Shown one piece after another: positions 1 through 6,788 of a stretch of 13,023 bases of DNA (the first letter of the stretch is position 1; each line of letters opens with the position of its first letter). Under the pieces are notes generated by a model, which worked only from the letters and a program-made list of their open reading frames with translations, had not been told where the DNA came from and ran no database searches. Position numbers and translations under genes: made by a program. Location: positions 1 through 13,023 of the forward strand of contig JANNRW010000343.1 in the NCBI GenBank assembly GCA_031401815.1. Direction: 5' to 3'. Source of the DNA: JANNRW01 sp031401815 (GTDB taxonomy: Bacteria > Desulfobacterota > Desulfuromonadia > Geobacterales > DSM-12255).

Positions 1-102
1 TTCTCCTTTTCTGTATTGGGTTTCTTGGTCGAAACACACAATGCCAGATTTGAAGACGGGATGCTCTATTTTCATTAACTGGGTGGCCGTTTAGGCCCCC
101 AT
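1..102 (-). mobile_element. Possible end of an insertion sequence running off the left edge (IS21-like, tentative)
   Basis: Read on the minus strand, this stretch has a G-rich boundary with a short inverted repeat (GGCC, five bases, GGCC, at 81-100). About 75 bases without an open frame follow, then AAGGAG at 3-8, a ribosome binding site for a gene that would start just outside the window. The layout of terminal repeat, short leader and ribosome binding site matches the upstream end of an insertion sequence. The repeated GGCC-type boundary recalls IS21-family ends. It abuts a receiver-domain gene that is cut short at this point. No transposase sequence is inside the window, so the family is a guess. 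Confidence 0.3.
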
Positions 103-308
103 TTTCTGGAATCTACCCACAGATTCTGCGGATGAACCGCATTATCAAGCCAGCTTCTTGCTTCAGAGAGTGTAGCTACAATACTCATTTCTATTGATGA
201 GCTGAAAGGGGCGAGTGAGTTCTGAATCAAGGCAACAACAGTGCTTGAGTTTTCCACCACCAGCAGTTTTATAAGATTTCCGGATGCCGGTTTGATTGAC
301 ACTTTCAA
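75..308 (-). pseudogene. Truncated response-regulator receiver domain
   Basis: The frame starts at a TTG at 308, preceded by GGAAGAG about five bases upstream; a GTG at 302 is the alternative. It encodes 77 residues. Residues about 13-55 read like the first strand, first helix and second strand-helix of a CheY-type receiver: LIKLLVVENSSTVVALIQNSL, then a VATLSEARSWL segment. The second acidic residue of the usual acidic pair is Asn here. The phosphorylated aspartate that should follow the second helix is absent. The last 20 or so residues are unlike a receiver and run into the probable mobile-element boundary near position 102. A normal receiver is about 120 residues, so this is a remnant and unlikely to work as a phospho-acceptor. 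Divergent from the gene at 421. Confidence 0.5.
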
Positions 309-339
309 GGGCTCTCTTCCCGACAGCTATATTGCACTG

Positions 340-368
340 TCGACGCAGGTAATAGTCTGGTGTATAGT
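340..368 (+). promoter_or_regulatory. Candidate sigma-70 promoter for the metallo-hydrolase gene
   Basis: TCGACG (340-345) and TATAGT (363-368) are separated by 17 bases and match the -35 and -10 consensus at four and five of six positions. They lie 53 bases before the start at 421. Short dyads overlap or follow the -10: TCTGGT with ACCAGA around 356-374, and AATGC with GCATT just after. These might be operator half-sites. Judged by eye only. Confidence 0.35.
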
Positions 369-420
369 ACCAGAATGCATAAGCATTATATTCAAGAAAA
401 ATGTTTCAAAGGAGTTTTTC

Positions 421-1275
421 ATGCTTCATAGAATGTTTATCCTGATAACAGCTTTTTTCAGTTTATTGATGCCTGTTATGGCTCAGGCTTCAAACCGGAC
501 CGATATTACCTGGCTGGGCCAATCCGGATTCCGGGTGATAACTCCGACAGGCAGGGTTCTGTTTATCGACCCCTGGCTGCTTAATTCAGTCTATCCCAAG
601 GGGAGAGAAGTCATGGAATCCGTAAACCGTGCTGATCTGATCCTTGTTACTCACGGGCATGGCGACCATGTTGGCAACGCTACTGCAATTGCAAGAAAGA
701 CCGGTGCCAAACTGGTTGCAACCCAGGAACTAGGGAGGGCTATGATCAGTCATGCCGGTTTTCCGGAAAAACAGTTTTCACTGGAAACCTCCGGCAATAT
801 AGGGGGCGAGATTACGCTCCTTGATGGAGAAGTTAAGATTGCTTTTGTTCCAGCTTTTCACAGCTCCAGCATTGAACCTGTTGACGGCATGCCAGGGAGC
901 GGGCAATTGGTCTATGCCGGCACTCCGTCAGGTTTTGTAATCAATATCAGGAATGGGCCTATTATATATCATACAGGAGACACGGATCTCTTCGGAGATA
1001 TGGAGCTGGTTCGTGATTTTGGGCAGATAGACATCATGATGCTCTGCATAGGTGACAAATTCACCATGGGGCCACGCCGCGCAGCAAAGGCGGTGAGGCT
1101 TGTCGAGCCTGCCATGGCGATTCCGATGCATTATTCACCGGTTCCGGCCTGGACAGCTGCTTCTGAAGCATTCCGGCAGGAGGTAAAAAAGGCATCCGGA
1201 AAAAGCCAGGTTAATGTAATGCAGCCGGGCGACACCCTGAACTGGGAGCGAAAACCTTCCAGCAGGAAAAGATAG
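421..1275 (+). CDS. Exported UPF0173-type metallo-beta-lactamase-fold hydrolase
   Basis: This is a 284-residue protein of the metallo-beta-lactamase superfamily (UlaG/UPF0173 type), a predicted metal-dependent hydrolase of unknown substrate. The metal-binding signature THGHGDHVGN is at residues 77-86 (H78, H80, D82, H83). Further expected ligands are H147, D187 in HTGDTDLFGD, and H237 in IPMHYSP. The stretch GDKFTMGP (211-218) is also typical of UPF0173. Unlike the usual cytoplasmic members of about 225 residues, it has a signal peptide (residues 1-23, hydrophobic core, AQA cleavage site), so it should act outside the cytoplasm. The frame is open back to 241, but the start at 421 is chosen because AAAGGAG lies just upstream and the signal peptide begins there. 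The membrane protein gene at 1282 follows after six bases, so the two are probably co-transcribed. Confidence 0.85.
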   Translation: MLHRMFILITAFFSLLMPVMAQASNRTDITWLGQSGFRVITPTGRVLFIDPWLLNSVYPKGREVMESVNRADLILVTHGHGDHVGNATAIARKTGAKLVATQELGRAMISHAGFPEKQFSLETSGNIGGEITLLDGEVKIAFVPAFHSSSIEPVDGMPGSGQLVYAGTPSGFVINIRNGPIIYHTGDTDLFGDMELVRDFGQIDIMMLCIGDKFTMGPRRAAKAVRLVEPAMAIPMHYSPVPAWTAASEAFRQEVKKASGKSQVNVMQPGDTLNWERKPSSRKR

Positions 1276-1281
1276 ACCGCC

Positions 1282-1713
1282 ATGACTCTCAAACAGCATC
1301 TTCTGGCGACCGGAGCTGTTGTCGCCGTAATGTCCCCTTTTGCAGCTTTTGCAGAACTGTCCAGCTTCACTGCGGGCAGTATCCTGATAGATGTTGATCA
1401 CTATCTCTTCTATATTCTGAGATCAGGTCGATATGATGTTGCGGGGATGTTTCGCTACTTCAGGGGGGTTGACAGTAACCTTGCAAATATCCCTTATCTT
1501 GGCGTTTGTATCTTTCACACAGTTGAGTTTTTTCTTCTGGTTGCAGTGGCAGGTTTTTTCTTCCCCCTGTTCAAGCCCCTGCTTTATGGGCTGTTATTCC
1601 ATATGCTGCTCGATATTGCAGACCTTGTCCGGCTCAAATGTCCTTTCATCAGGGCATATTCACTGGTAGAACATCTGATCAGAAGAAAAGCTGGCGGCTA
1701 TCCGTTTTTTTAA
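1282..1713 (+). CDS. Small multi-pass membrane protein, possibly YdjM-like
   Basis: This 143-residue protein has hydrophobic segments at about residues 7-25, 72-100 and 100-112. Conserved-looking polar residues sit at the edges of the membrane segments: D37-x-D39-H40 in ILIDVDHYL, H79 and E82 in FHTVEFF, and H107 with D111 in LLFHMLLDIAD. A DxDH motif followed by spaced His and Asp is the pattern of the YdjM/LexA-binding inner-membrane metal-dependent hydrolase family. The match is by eye, and the protein is smaller than typical members. The ATG lies six bases after the preceding stop, with AGGAAAAG inside the end of that gene as the likely ribosome binding site. It is convergent with the methyltransferase gene, whose end is only nine bases away. 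It probably works with the exported hydrolase, but the role is unknown. Confidence 0.65.
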   Translation: MTLKQHLLATGAVVAVMSPFAAFAELSSFTAGSILIDVDHYLFYILRSGRYDVAGMFRYFRGVDSNLANIPYLGVCIFHTVEFFLLVAVAGFFFPLFKPLLYGLLFHMLLDIADLVRLKCPFIRAYSLVEHLIRRKAGGYPFF

Positions 1714-1722
1714 GAGCAAGCT

Positions 1723-2724
1723 CTAAGTTTTTCTCCCGGTCATTATCCCCGCGCCATTCGGAAGCTGTATTGCCAGCTGTTTTACCTCAGATAGTCCGGC
1801 AGTCGTCATCATCTCTTTTAGCTCGGAGCAGGAGTATGATTGTCCTGATTCGGTTGCGAGCAGCATATTAAGCGAGAAGAGCGCCGGAAACAGCGGCCCG
1901 GCTCTGTCATCATCAAGAATAAACTCCTGAATCATAAGAAGGCCACCATCCTCAAGAGCTGAAACCGCCTTTGCCAGCAGTGCCGCAGATGCACACGGAT
2001 TTTCCGCATGAAGAATGTGCGATATCCAGATGACGTCATATCCTGTCGGCAGTGGCTCAACATCAAAATCACCAGCAGAGAAAGAGATCCGGCTCTGGAG
2101 TTCAAAACGGGCGATTGTGGCTTCAGCAAATCTCCTGGTTGTCGGAAGGTCAAGGACAACAGCTGAGAGTTCAGGATTGGCAAGGCAGAAGTGAATTGCA
2201 TAAGTGCCTGGCCCCCCTCCCAGATCAAGAAGTCGGCGACTGGCAGTCAGGTCAATGGTTTGAGCAATCCGGGGTGCCTGCAGATTTGCCAGATTGAACA
2301 TACCCATCAGAAAACTCTCTCTGACGGTTTCGCTGTCGTCTGTAGAAGCGTTAGCTCTCATTGGGGTGCCGCTCAGCACTGCTTCGCCCAGTTTTGACCA
2401 TCCGGCCATGAGGTGATGGTGATGCATTATAATATGACCGGCATAGTTGTCCGAGGAACGGGAGAGAGCATTTGCGGCAAAAGCTGTCGCGCTGTAGAGC
2501 CCGCCTTGTTTTGTCAGAAGGCCGAGCGCGGCAAGCGAATCAAGCAGCATGCTCATTCCGCGCAAGTCAGCCTTGCAGTTGTGCGCCACCTGGCGAGCTG
2601 CTAGGGGGGTGGTGGACAGCTGAGTAAAGAGATCGAGTTTTACCCCTGCGTGAAGTGCGCAAGCGCTCCAGTAGCCACCTGAGAGCTGTAGAAGATCAGG
2701 AATTGTCCATTCAGTCTCTGCCAT
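1723..2724 (-). CDS. SAM-dependent O-methyltransferase, family 2 (COMT/ASMT-like)
   Basis: This 333-residue protein has the two-part architecture of family 2 O-methyltransferases such as caffeate, acetylserotonin and hydroxyneurosporene methyltransferases. An N-terminal winged-helix dimerisation region (about 10-90) precedes a Rossmann-type catalytic domain. Motif I is LLDLGGGPGTY at 165-175. A GDF motif follows at 218-220, and WISHILHAEN at 233-242 contains the usual catalytic-type His (H239). QEFILDDD at 266-273 matches the strand after the catalytic helix. The start ATG has a near-perfect ribosome binding site (AAAAGGAGG, about five bases upstream). It is the last gene of the minus-strand block, 48 bases after corA. 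The substrate cannot be told from sequence; a small hydroxylated aromatic or isoprenoid compound would fit the family. Confidence 0.85.
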   Translation of the reverse strand: MAETEWTIPDLLQLSGGYWSACALHAGVKLDLFTQLSTTPLAARQVAHNCKADLRGMSMLLDSLAALGLLTKQGGLYSATAFAANALSRSSDNYAGHIIMHHHHLMAGWSKLGEAVLSGTPMRANASTDDSETVRESFLMGMFNLANLQAPRIAQTIDLTASRRLLDLGGGPGTYAIHFCLANPELSAVVLDLPTTRRFAEATIARFELQSRISFSAGDFDVEPLPTGYDVIWISHILHAENPCASAALLAKAVSALEDGGLLMIQEFILDDDRAGPLFPALFSLNMLLATESGQSYSCSELKEMMTTAGLSEVKQLAIQLPNGAGIMTGRKT

Positions 2725-2772
2725 TTATGCCTCCTTTTTGTAGAACCGAATTAATTTTACACACCATTCTGA

Positions 2773-3834
2773 TTACAGCCACTTCTTTTTTCTGAAAAAA
2801 ATCAGCATGCCGACAGTTACCAGAGCCATCAAGAAAAGTACCGCCGGATAGCCCAGGTGCCACTCCAGTTCGGGCATGTATCTGAAGTTCATGCCGTAAA
2901 GCCCTGCAATAAAGGTAAGCGGCATGAAGATTGTGGCAATGATGGTCAGGACTTTCATGATTGCATTCATCCGGTTGCTGGCGCTCGACAGGTAGATGTC
3001 GAGCATCCCTGAAAGCATGTCGCGCAGCGTCTCAACGGTCTCAATAACCTGAATCGTGTGATCGTATAAGTCACGCAGGTAGATTCCGGTTGATTTCTGA
3101 ATCAGGGGGGACTCATGACGGATCAGACTGTTTATCACTTCTCGAAGTGGCCAGATTGATTTATGGAAGAGCAGCAGTTCGCGCTTTAAATGGTAAATAT
3201 CAGCCAGAGTCTCCGGGGTCGGGGAGCTCATCAGTATATCTTCAAGAGACTCAATTTTTTCTGCCAGATCCTCAAGAACCAGAAAATAGTTATCAATAAC
3301 CAGATCGAGCAGGGCATAGGCAAGATAATCAGCCCCCATGCTGCGTAATCTGCCCTGTTCATTATTCAGTCGCTCCCGCACAGGTTTGAACTGATCGTCC
3401 GCCAACCCCTCCTGAAAGGTCAGAACCCACCCTTCTCCCAACAGAAGGCTTAGCTGTTCGCTGACAATTCCGGCTGGAGCGGGGGTCAGGATTTTCAGCA
3501 CTACAAAGAGAAATGTTTCGTACTCTTCGGCTTTCGGACGCTGTTCGGAGTTGACAATATCTTCCAGTACCAGCGGATGAATATCGAAGCAGTCGCCGAT
3601 TTTCTGCATCAGTGACAGCTGGCTTACCCCTTCAATGTTAACCCAGGTTACGGCAGGCGGGGGTGCGGGTGTTATGCACGCTTTTTCCGGAAGAGTACGG
3701 GAAGTTTCCAGATGCTGCCGGTCATATACAGTAATTTCAATATGCGAAGCAGGGTGATGCACCTCGCCTATATGCACCAGACTCCCTGGCGACAGGCCGC
3801 TTTTACCCGAACGTTTCTTTAACAGTTTTTTCAT
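2773..3834 (-). CDS. corA: CorA-family magnesium/cobalt transporter
   Basis: CorA is a homopentameric inner-membrane channel that admits Mg2+ (also Co2+ and Ni2+). This protein has 353 residues, normal for the family. A large cytoplasmic N-terminal domain is followed by two C-terminal membrane segments at about 292-313 and 327-347. The invariant YGMNF signature (GMN at 314-316) lies at the end of the first segment, followed by the MPEL loop motif that guards the pore entrance. The C-terminus is basic (RKKKWL), as usual. The start ATG has AAGGAG seven bases upstream. The leader between the preceding gene and this start is only 62 bases and contains a perfect 12-bp inverted repeat (3850-3882), which may be a regulatory hairpin or operator. 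Confidence 0.95.
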   Translation of the reverse strand: MKKLLKKRSGKSGLSPGSLVHIGEVHHPASHIEITVYDRQHLETSRTLPEKACITPAPPPAVTWVNIEGVSQLSLMQKIGDCFDIHPLVLEDIVNSEQRPKAEEYETFLFVVLKILTPAPAGIVSEQLSLLLGEGWVLTFQEGLADDQFKPVRERLNNEQGRLRSMGADYLAYALLDLVIDNYFLVLEDLAEKIESLEDILMSSPTPETLADIYHLKRELLLFHKSIWPLREVINSLIRHESPLIQKSTGIYLRDLYDHTIQVIETVETLRDMLSGMLDIYLSSASNRMNAIMKVLTIIATIFMPLTFIAGLYGMNFRYMPELEWHLGYPAVLFLMALVTVGMLIFFRKKKWL

Positions 3835-3849
3835 GGATGCTCCTTAGTG

Positions 3850-3882
3850 CTTGGAAATAACAATAAAACAGTTATTTCCAAG
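3850..3882. repeat. Perfect 12-bp inverted repeat in the corA leader
   Basis: Arms CTTGGAAATAAC (3850-3861) and GTTATTTCCAAG (3871-3882) are perfectly complementary around a nine-base A-rich loop. The pairing extends by four further bases (AGTG with CACT) if one bulged base is allowed. The repeat ends nine bases from the AAGGAG of corA, so in corA mRNA it would form a hairpin directly before the ribosome binding site. There is no T-run, so it does not look like an intrinsic terminator. An operator for a dimeric regulator, an mRNA structure or a dispersed repeat are all possible. Confidence 0.6.
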
Positions 3883-3896
3883 TCACTTAAACTGCT

Positions 3897-4796
3897 TCAA
3901 GTGTCTTCTTTTTCCGCCCGGCTTGCACATATCCCGTTGATGGGGCAGGCACGGCATCTCGCGGTCATACTGCCGTTGCACCCTTCAGAAATCCCCAGGT
4001 GGCATATCGAAAAGTCATATTTGACCGGATCAAGCGGATCAAGTATGCGAAGGGCTGCCGTGATTTCCTGTGCCATTTTCCAGTCGGCCTGTTTTCTTGA
4101 GGTAAAGCCTATGAGGCTACAGATTCTTTGAATATGGGCATCTACAGGGATGATCAGTTTTGCCGGAGGGATGGAGGGCCAGATCCCCAGATCAATGCCG
4201 TCATCTGGACGGATCATCCAGCGCAGGTACATGCAGAGCCGTTTGCAGGCGCTTCCTGAAGAGGGGGAGGGGAAGAGAAAAGGGAAATATGAATCAGAAG
4301 GGGGTGAACTGACACCAAAAACAGGTGAATAGTCAAAGCTGAGAACATTTGCTGAGAAGACCGCAAGAGCCCTCGTAATATCCGGATCTTCAGGCTTGCC
4401 CCCTGCAAGAAAGAACTCTTCAATGCTGTCAGCTTCATCAAGAATGGTCTGGATTGCCAGAAAGAGTGCGCAGAGATCACGGCTGTCATTGAAGCGGTGT
4501 TTGAACCCTGTAAAGAGACGTAAACCTTCTGTCGGGTCAAAGCCTTCCACAAATTTACGAGGTGAAGGGCCGATTACTGCAAAGATCTGTTCCAGATTCC
4601 TGAGGATTATTTTCACATTGCCATAGGCAAAGGAAGAGGCGATCAGTCCAGCTATCTCCTGGTCGTACGGCTCCCTGAAACGGCGACAGAAAGAGAGTGG
4701 GTCGTTGGCAAGATGCTGTAGCGAGCGGTCTTCGTAAAGTCGGTCAAGAATTATTTTAAGGGTTTCCCTGTCTCCAGATCCCTGTTCACAATTCAC
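3897..4796 (-). CDS. TIGR02757/DUF2400 family protein, possible HhH-GPD-type DNA glycosylase with Fe-S cluster motif
   Basis: This is a 299-residue member of the TIGR02757 (DUF2400) family, recognisable from GSACKRL (180-186), the YLRWMIR-x-DDGIDLGIW block (190-206) and the DPLDPVKYDF segment near 256-265. No function is firmly assigned to the family. The C-terminal part resembles endonuclease III. PVDAHIQRI (217-225) parallels the VDTHVxR motif that holds the catalytic Asp (D219 here). C273-x7-C281-x2-C284-x5-C290 resembles the four-Cys Fe-S loop (C-x6-C-x2-C-x5-C). K185 in GSACKRL could be the catalytic Lys, although its spacing to D219 is longer than in endonuclease III. The start is GTG, overlapping the end of dtd by 11 bases, so translation is probably coupled. 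Co-transcription with nfo supports a repair role, but this is an inference. Confidence 0.85.
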   Translation of the reverse strand: MNCEQGSGDRETLKIILDRLYEDRSLQHLANDPLSFCRRFREPYDQEIAGLIASSFAYGNVKIILRNLEQIFAVIGPSPRKFVEGFDPTEGLRLFTGFKHRFNDSRDLCALFLAIQTILDEADSIEEFFLAGGKPEDPDITRALAVFSANVLSFDYSPVFGVSSPPSDSYFPFLFPSPSSGSACKRLCMYLRWMIRPDDGIDLGIWPSIPPAKLIIPVDAHIQRICSLIGFTSRKQADWKMAQEITAALRILDPLDPVKYDFSICHLGISEGCNGSMTARCRACPINGICASRAEKEDT

Positions 4797-5247
4797 GATT
4801 TTTGCCTTTCGGGCTCTCCAGAATAAAAGTTACTGGCCCGTCATTCACCAGAGAGACCTTCATGTCTGCCTGAAAGATCCCGGTTGCGACCGGCACACCG
4901 GTCTCTGCCGTTTTTTTTACGAAATATTCGTACAGACGTTTCCCCTCTTCCGGGGGTGCGGCAGCGATGAAGGAGGGGCGACGCCCCTTGTCGCAGCTCC
5001 CGGCAAGGGTGAACTGGGAGATGGCGAGGATGCTTCCACCGGCATCCTGCACCGAGAGATTCATCTTTCCGTCGCTATCGCCGAATATTCTAAGCTCGAC
5101 GATCTTTTTTGCCAGCCAGTCGGCATCTTTTTCGCTGTCGTTGCTTTCGACGGCAAGCAGCAGTACGATGCCGATGCCGATTTCTCCGACCCGTTTACTC
5201 TCCACAACCACGAAGGCTTCACTTACCCGCTGGATGACTGCTTTCAT
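4786..5247 (-). CDS. dtd: D-aminoacyl-tRNA deacylase
   Basis: Dtd hydrolyses the ester bond of D-aminoacyl-tRNAs (and glycyl-tRNA-Ala), freeing tRNA mischarged with D-amino acids; it acts in the cytoplasm as a homodimer. The 153-residue protein has the usual length plus a short tail. It shows both family signatures: SQFTL at 77-81 followed by the GRRPSF stretch (88-93), and NDGPVT at 135-140 with the cross-subunit Gly-cisPro. The N-terminal MKAVIQRV is also typical. The ATG overlaps the stop of the upstream lipoprotein gene as ATGA, with AAAGGGA a few bases before it. The last 11 bases overlap the next gene, so it sits in the middle of a coupled operon. Confidence 0.96.
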   Translation of the reverse strand: MKAVIQRVSEAFVVVESKRVGEIGIGIVLLLAVESNDSEKDADWLAKKIVELRIFGDSDGKMNLSVQDAGGSILAISQFTLAGSCDKGRRPSFIAAAPPEEGKRLYEYFVKKTAETGVPVATGIFQADMKVSLVNDGPVTFILESPKGKNREL

Positions 5248-5468
5248 TTAGTCCCTTTAAGCACACCAAGTCGCTCTGCGGCTTTATTGGCATTCGGGGA
5301 GCCAGGGTATTTGGTGACAATTTCCTCGTAAAGTTTGATGGCATGTTCCCTGTTGTTCTGCTTCTCTTCAAACTGGGCTGTCTCCATCTGCTGAGCCCCT
5401 TTTTCACCGGAACAACCTGATAGAGCCATGATAGAGATTGCCAGAATTACCAGTAATGAATTTTTCAC
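5244..5468 (-). CDS. Small TPR-like lipoprotein
   Basis: This 74-residue protein has a lipoprotein signal peptide: basic start, hydrophobic stretch, and lipobox LSGC at 16-19 with the lipidated Cys at 19. Ser at +2 suggests sorting to the outer membrane. The mature part contains a single TPR-like helical hairpin (about 32-68), with AIKLYEEIVTKYPGSPNA in the usual place for a repeat of the YfgC/BamD type. One repeat is too few for a full scaffold, so it may bind a partner or pack as an oligomer. The start is GTG, overlapping the nfo stop as GTGA, with a strong AGGGAGGA site inside nfo. Its placement between nfo and dtd does not reveal its function. Confidence 0.85.
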   Translation of the reverse strand: MKNSLLVILAISIMALSGCSGEKGAQQMETAQFEEKQNNREHAIKLYEEIVTKYPGSPNANKAAERLGVLKGTK

Positions 5469-6337
5469 ATCTTCCTCCCTGTATTTGAAATGACAAGATT
5501 GCGCAGAAGTTCTAGGTTCACCGCATCCATATCATCGTTCTCCCCTTTTGGAGTCTCAAGGATTTTTGGAATCCCGGCAAAGCGGGTATCGTTCAGTAGC
5601 ATCCTGAACGGCTCAAGTCCAAGAGCCCCCTGGCCGATATGCTCGTGGCGGTCTACATGGGAGCCGAGCCCTTTTTTCGAGTCGTTGATATGAAAGCATG
5701 CAAGTCTTTTAAGTCCTATCAGCCTGTCGAACTCCTCGAAGGTGGCATCATACCCTTCCCTGGTAAGAAGGTCGTAGCCCGCTGCCACTGAGTGACAGGT
5801 GTCTAGGCAGACGGCAAAGCGATCAGGAAAGCTGCTGCTGTTGATAATCTTCTGCAGGTGGGGAAAACAAAAGCCGAGATTGGTCCCCTGTCCGGCAGTG
5901 TTTTCCAGGAGGATCTTCCCCTTGAATTCCGGGGTCAGCTCGAAAAGAGTGTCAAAAGCCTCTATGATCCGTTGCAGACCGGTCTCTTCTCCTGCTCCAA
6001 GATGAGAGCCAGGGTGCATGACGATCTTGTCTATGCCCAGACGCGAGCAGCGCTCCATCTCTTCCCTGAAGGCGATCATGCTTTTCTCCCTGGTTTCACC
6101 AGGTGCTGAAGCAAGATTGATCAGATAAATATCGTGCGAAATGATATCCAGCAGTCCGGACTCTTCTCTTTTTCCCCTGAATAGAGCAACATCCGAGTCA
6201 CTCGGGATCTTGCCCCGCCACTGATTGGAGTTCTGGGTAAAGAGCTGGATGACAGAGCAGCCTGCATCTTTCCCGCGACCAGGGGCAAGGTGAATGCCTC
6301 CGCTGATCGACATATGAGCACCGAGAAGGTCTTTCAT
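5465..6337 (-). CDS. nfo: Endonuclease IV (AP endonuclease)
   Basis: Nfo is a tri-zinc AP endonuclease. It cuts DNA 5' of abasic sites and clears blocked 3' ends during base-excision repair. The 290-residue protein keeps all nine metal ligands in the same numbering as the E. coli enzyme to within one residue: H68, H108, E145, D179, H182, H216, D229, H231 and E261. They lie in the signatures LLENTAGQG (143-151), CLDTCH (177-182), FHINDSKKGLGSHVDRH (215-231) and ILETPKG (259-265). The N-terminal GAHMSISGG (6-14) is also diagnostic. The ATG overlaps the stop of the HIT gene as ATGA, with GGAG six bases upstream. Co-transcription with a possible glycosylase (3897-4796) suggests a repair operon. 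Confidence 0.97.
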   Translation of the reverse strand: MKDLLGAHMSISGGIHLAPGRGKDAGCSVIQLFTQNSNQWRGKIPSDSDVALFRGKREESGLLDIISHDIYLINLASAPGETREKSMIAFREEMERCSRLGIDKIVMHPGSHLGAGEETGLQRIIEAFDTLFELTPEFKGKILLENTAGQGTNLGFCFPHLQKIINSSSFPDRFAVCLDTCHSVAAGYDLLTREGYDATFEEFDRLIGLKRLACFHINDSKKGLGSHVDRHEHIGQGALGLEPFRMLLNDTRFAGIPKILETPKGENDDMDAVNLELLRNLVISNTGRKM

Positions 6338-6753
6338 GTAATCTCCAGCTCTCTTTGAATCAATGATATCCGCTCGGCATAGCCTTCAGGTGACAGCTCC
6401 AGAGGCTCATGTTGTTCGCTCCAGATCGGGCGGGGCCAGAGGGGGTCTGTGACGAAGCGGGGTATAATGTGCCAGTGCATGTGTGGCACCATGTTGCCCA
6501 GAAGCTCGTAGTTGATCTTTGCCGGCTTGAAGAGAGAGGAAAGCGCGGCTGCAACGGCATTAACCTCTTCGATGATTTCACTTCGCACGTTCTGTTCAAG
6601 ATGAAACAGCTCAGTGACATGTTCTCTGGTGAAGACAAAAGAGTATCCAGGGAAGAACTGGTCGCTGTTAAGTGTTACATGACAGTGCTTGAATCCGGCA
6701 ATACGAAGATGCGAATCGTCTTCCCATTTGGTGCAGATAGGGCAGTTATTCAT
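6334..6753 (-). CDS. HIT-family nucleotide hydrolase/transferase
   Basis: This 139-residue histidine-triad protein carries the motif HMHWHIIPR (residues 91-99; H91, H93, H95), with the nucleophilic His in the middle or last position. HIT proteins hydrolyse or transfer nucleotides from phosphoramidates, adenylates or dinucleoside polyphosphates; which substrate applies here is not clear. An N-terminal C4-x2-C7 (CPIC) is common in HIT proteins and may bind zinc. The start at 6753 is preferred because AGGAAA lies six bases upstream and members commonly begin just before the CPxC. An in-frame ATG at 6768 would add five residues but has no good ribosome binding site. First gene of the overlapping cluster; an 85-bp repeat separates it from dapF. 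Confidence 0.9.
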   Translation of the reverse strand: MNNCPICTKWEDDSHLRIAGFKHCHVTLNSDQFFPGYSFVFTREHVTELFHLEQNVRSEIIEEVNAVAAALSSLFKPAKINYELLGNMVPHMHWHIIPRFVTDPLWPRPIWSEQHEPLELSPEGYAERISLIQRELEIT

Positions 6754-6788
6754 TGATTTTCCTGTCATAAGCTTATTTCACCCAGCGT

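Noticed and set aside
241..420. In-frame upstream extension of the metallo-hydrolase gene (GTG at 241)
   Set aside because: It lacks a ribosome binding site, overlaps the antisense receiver remnant and a likely promoter, and would bury the signal peptide that starts at 421.
1712..1731. Possible bidirectional terminator between the convergent genes at 1713 and 1723
   Set aside because: AGAGC and GCTCT are separated by only two bases, leaving a 4-bp stem. There are T-rich flanks, but the structure is too weak to call.
6771..6783. 13-base match (inverted) between 6771-6783 and 12939-12951, GGGTGAAATAAGC
   Set aside because: One or a few such 13-base matches are expected by chance in 13 kb on both strands, and no flanking similarity supports a repeat.
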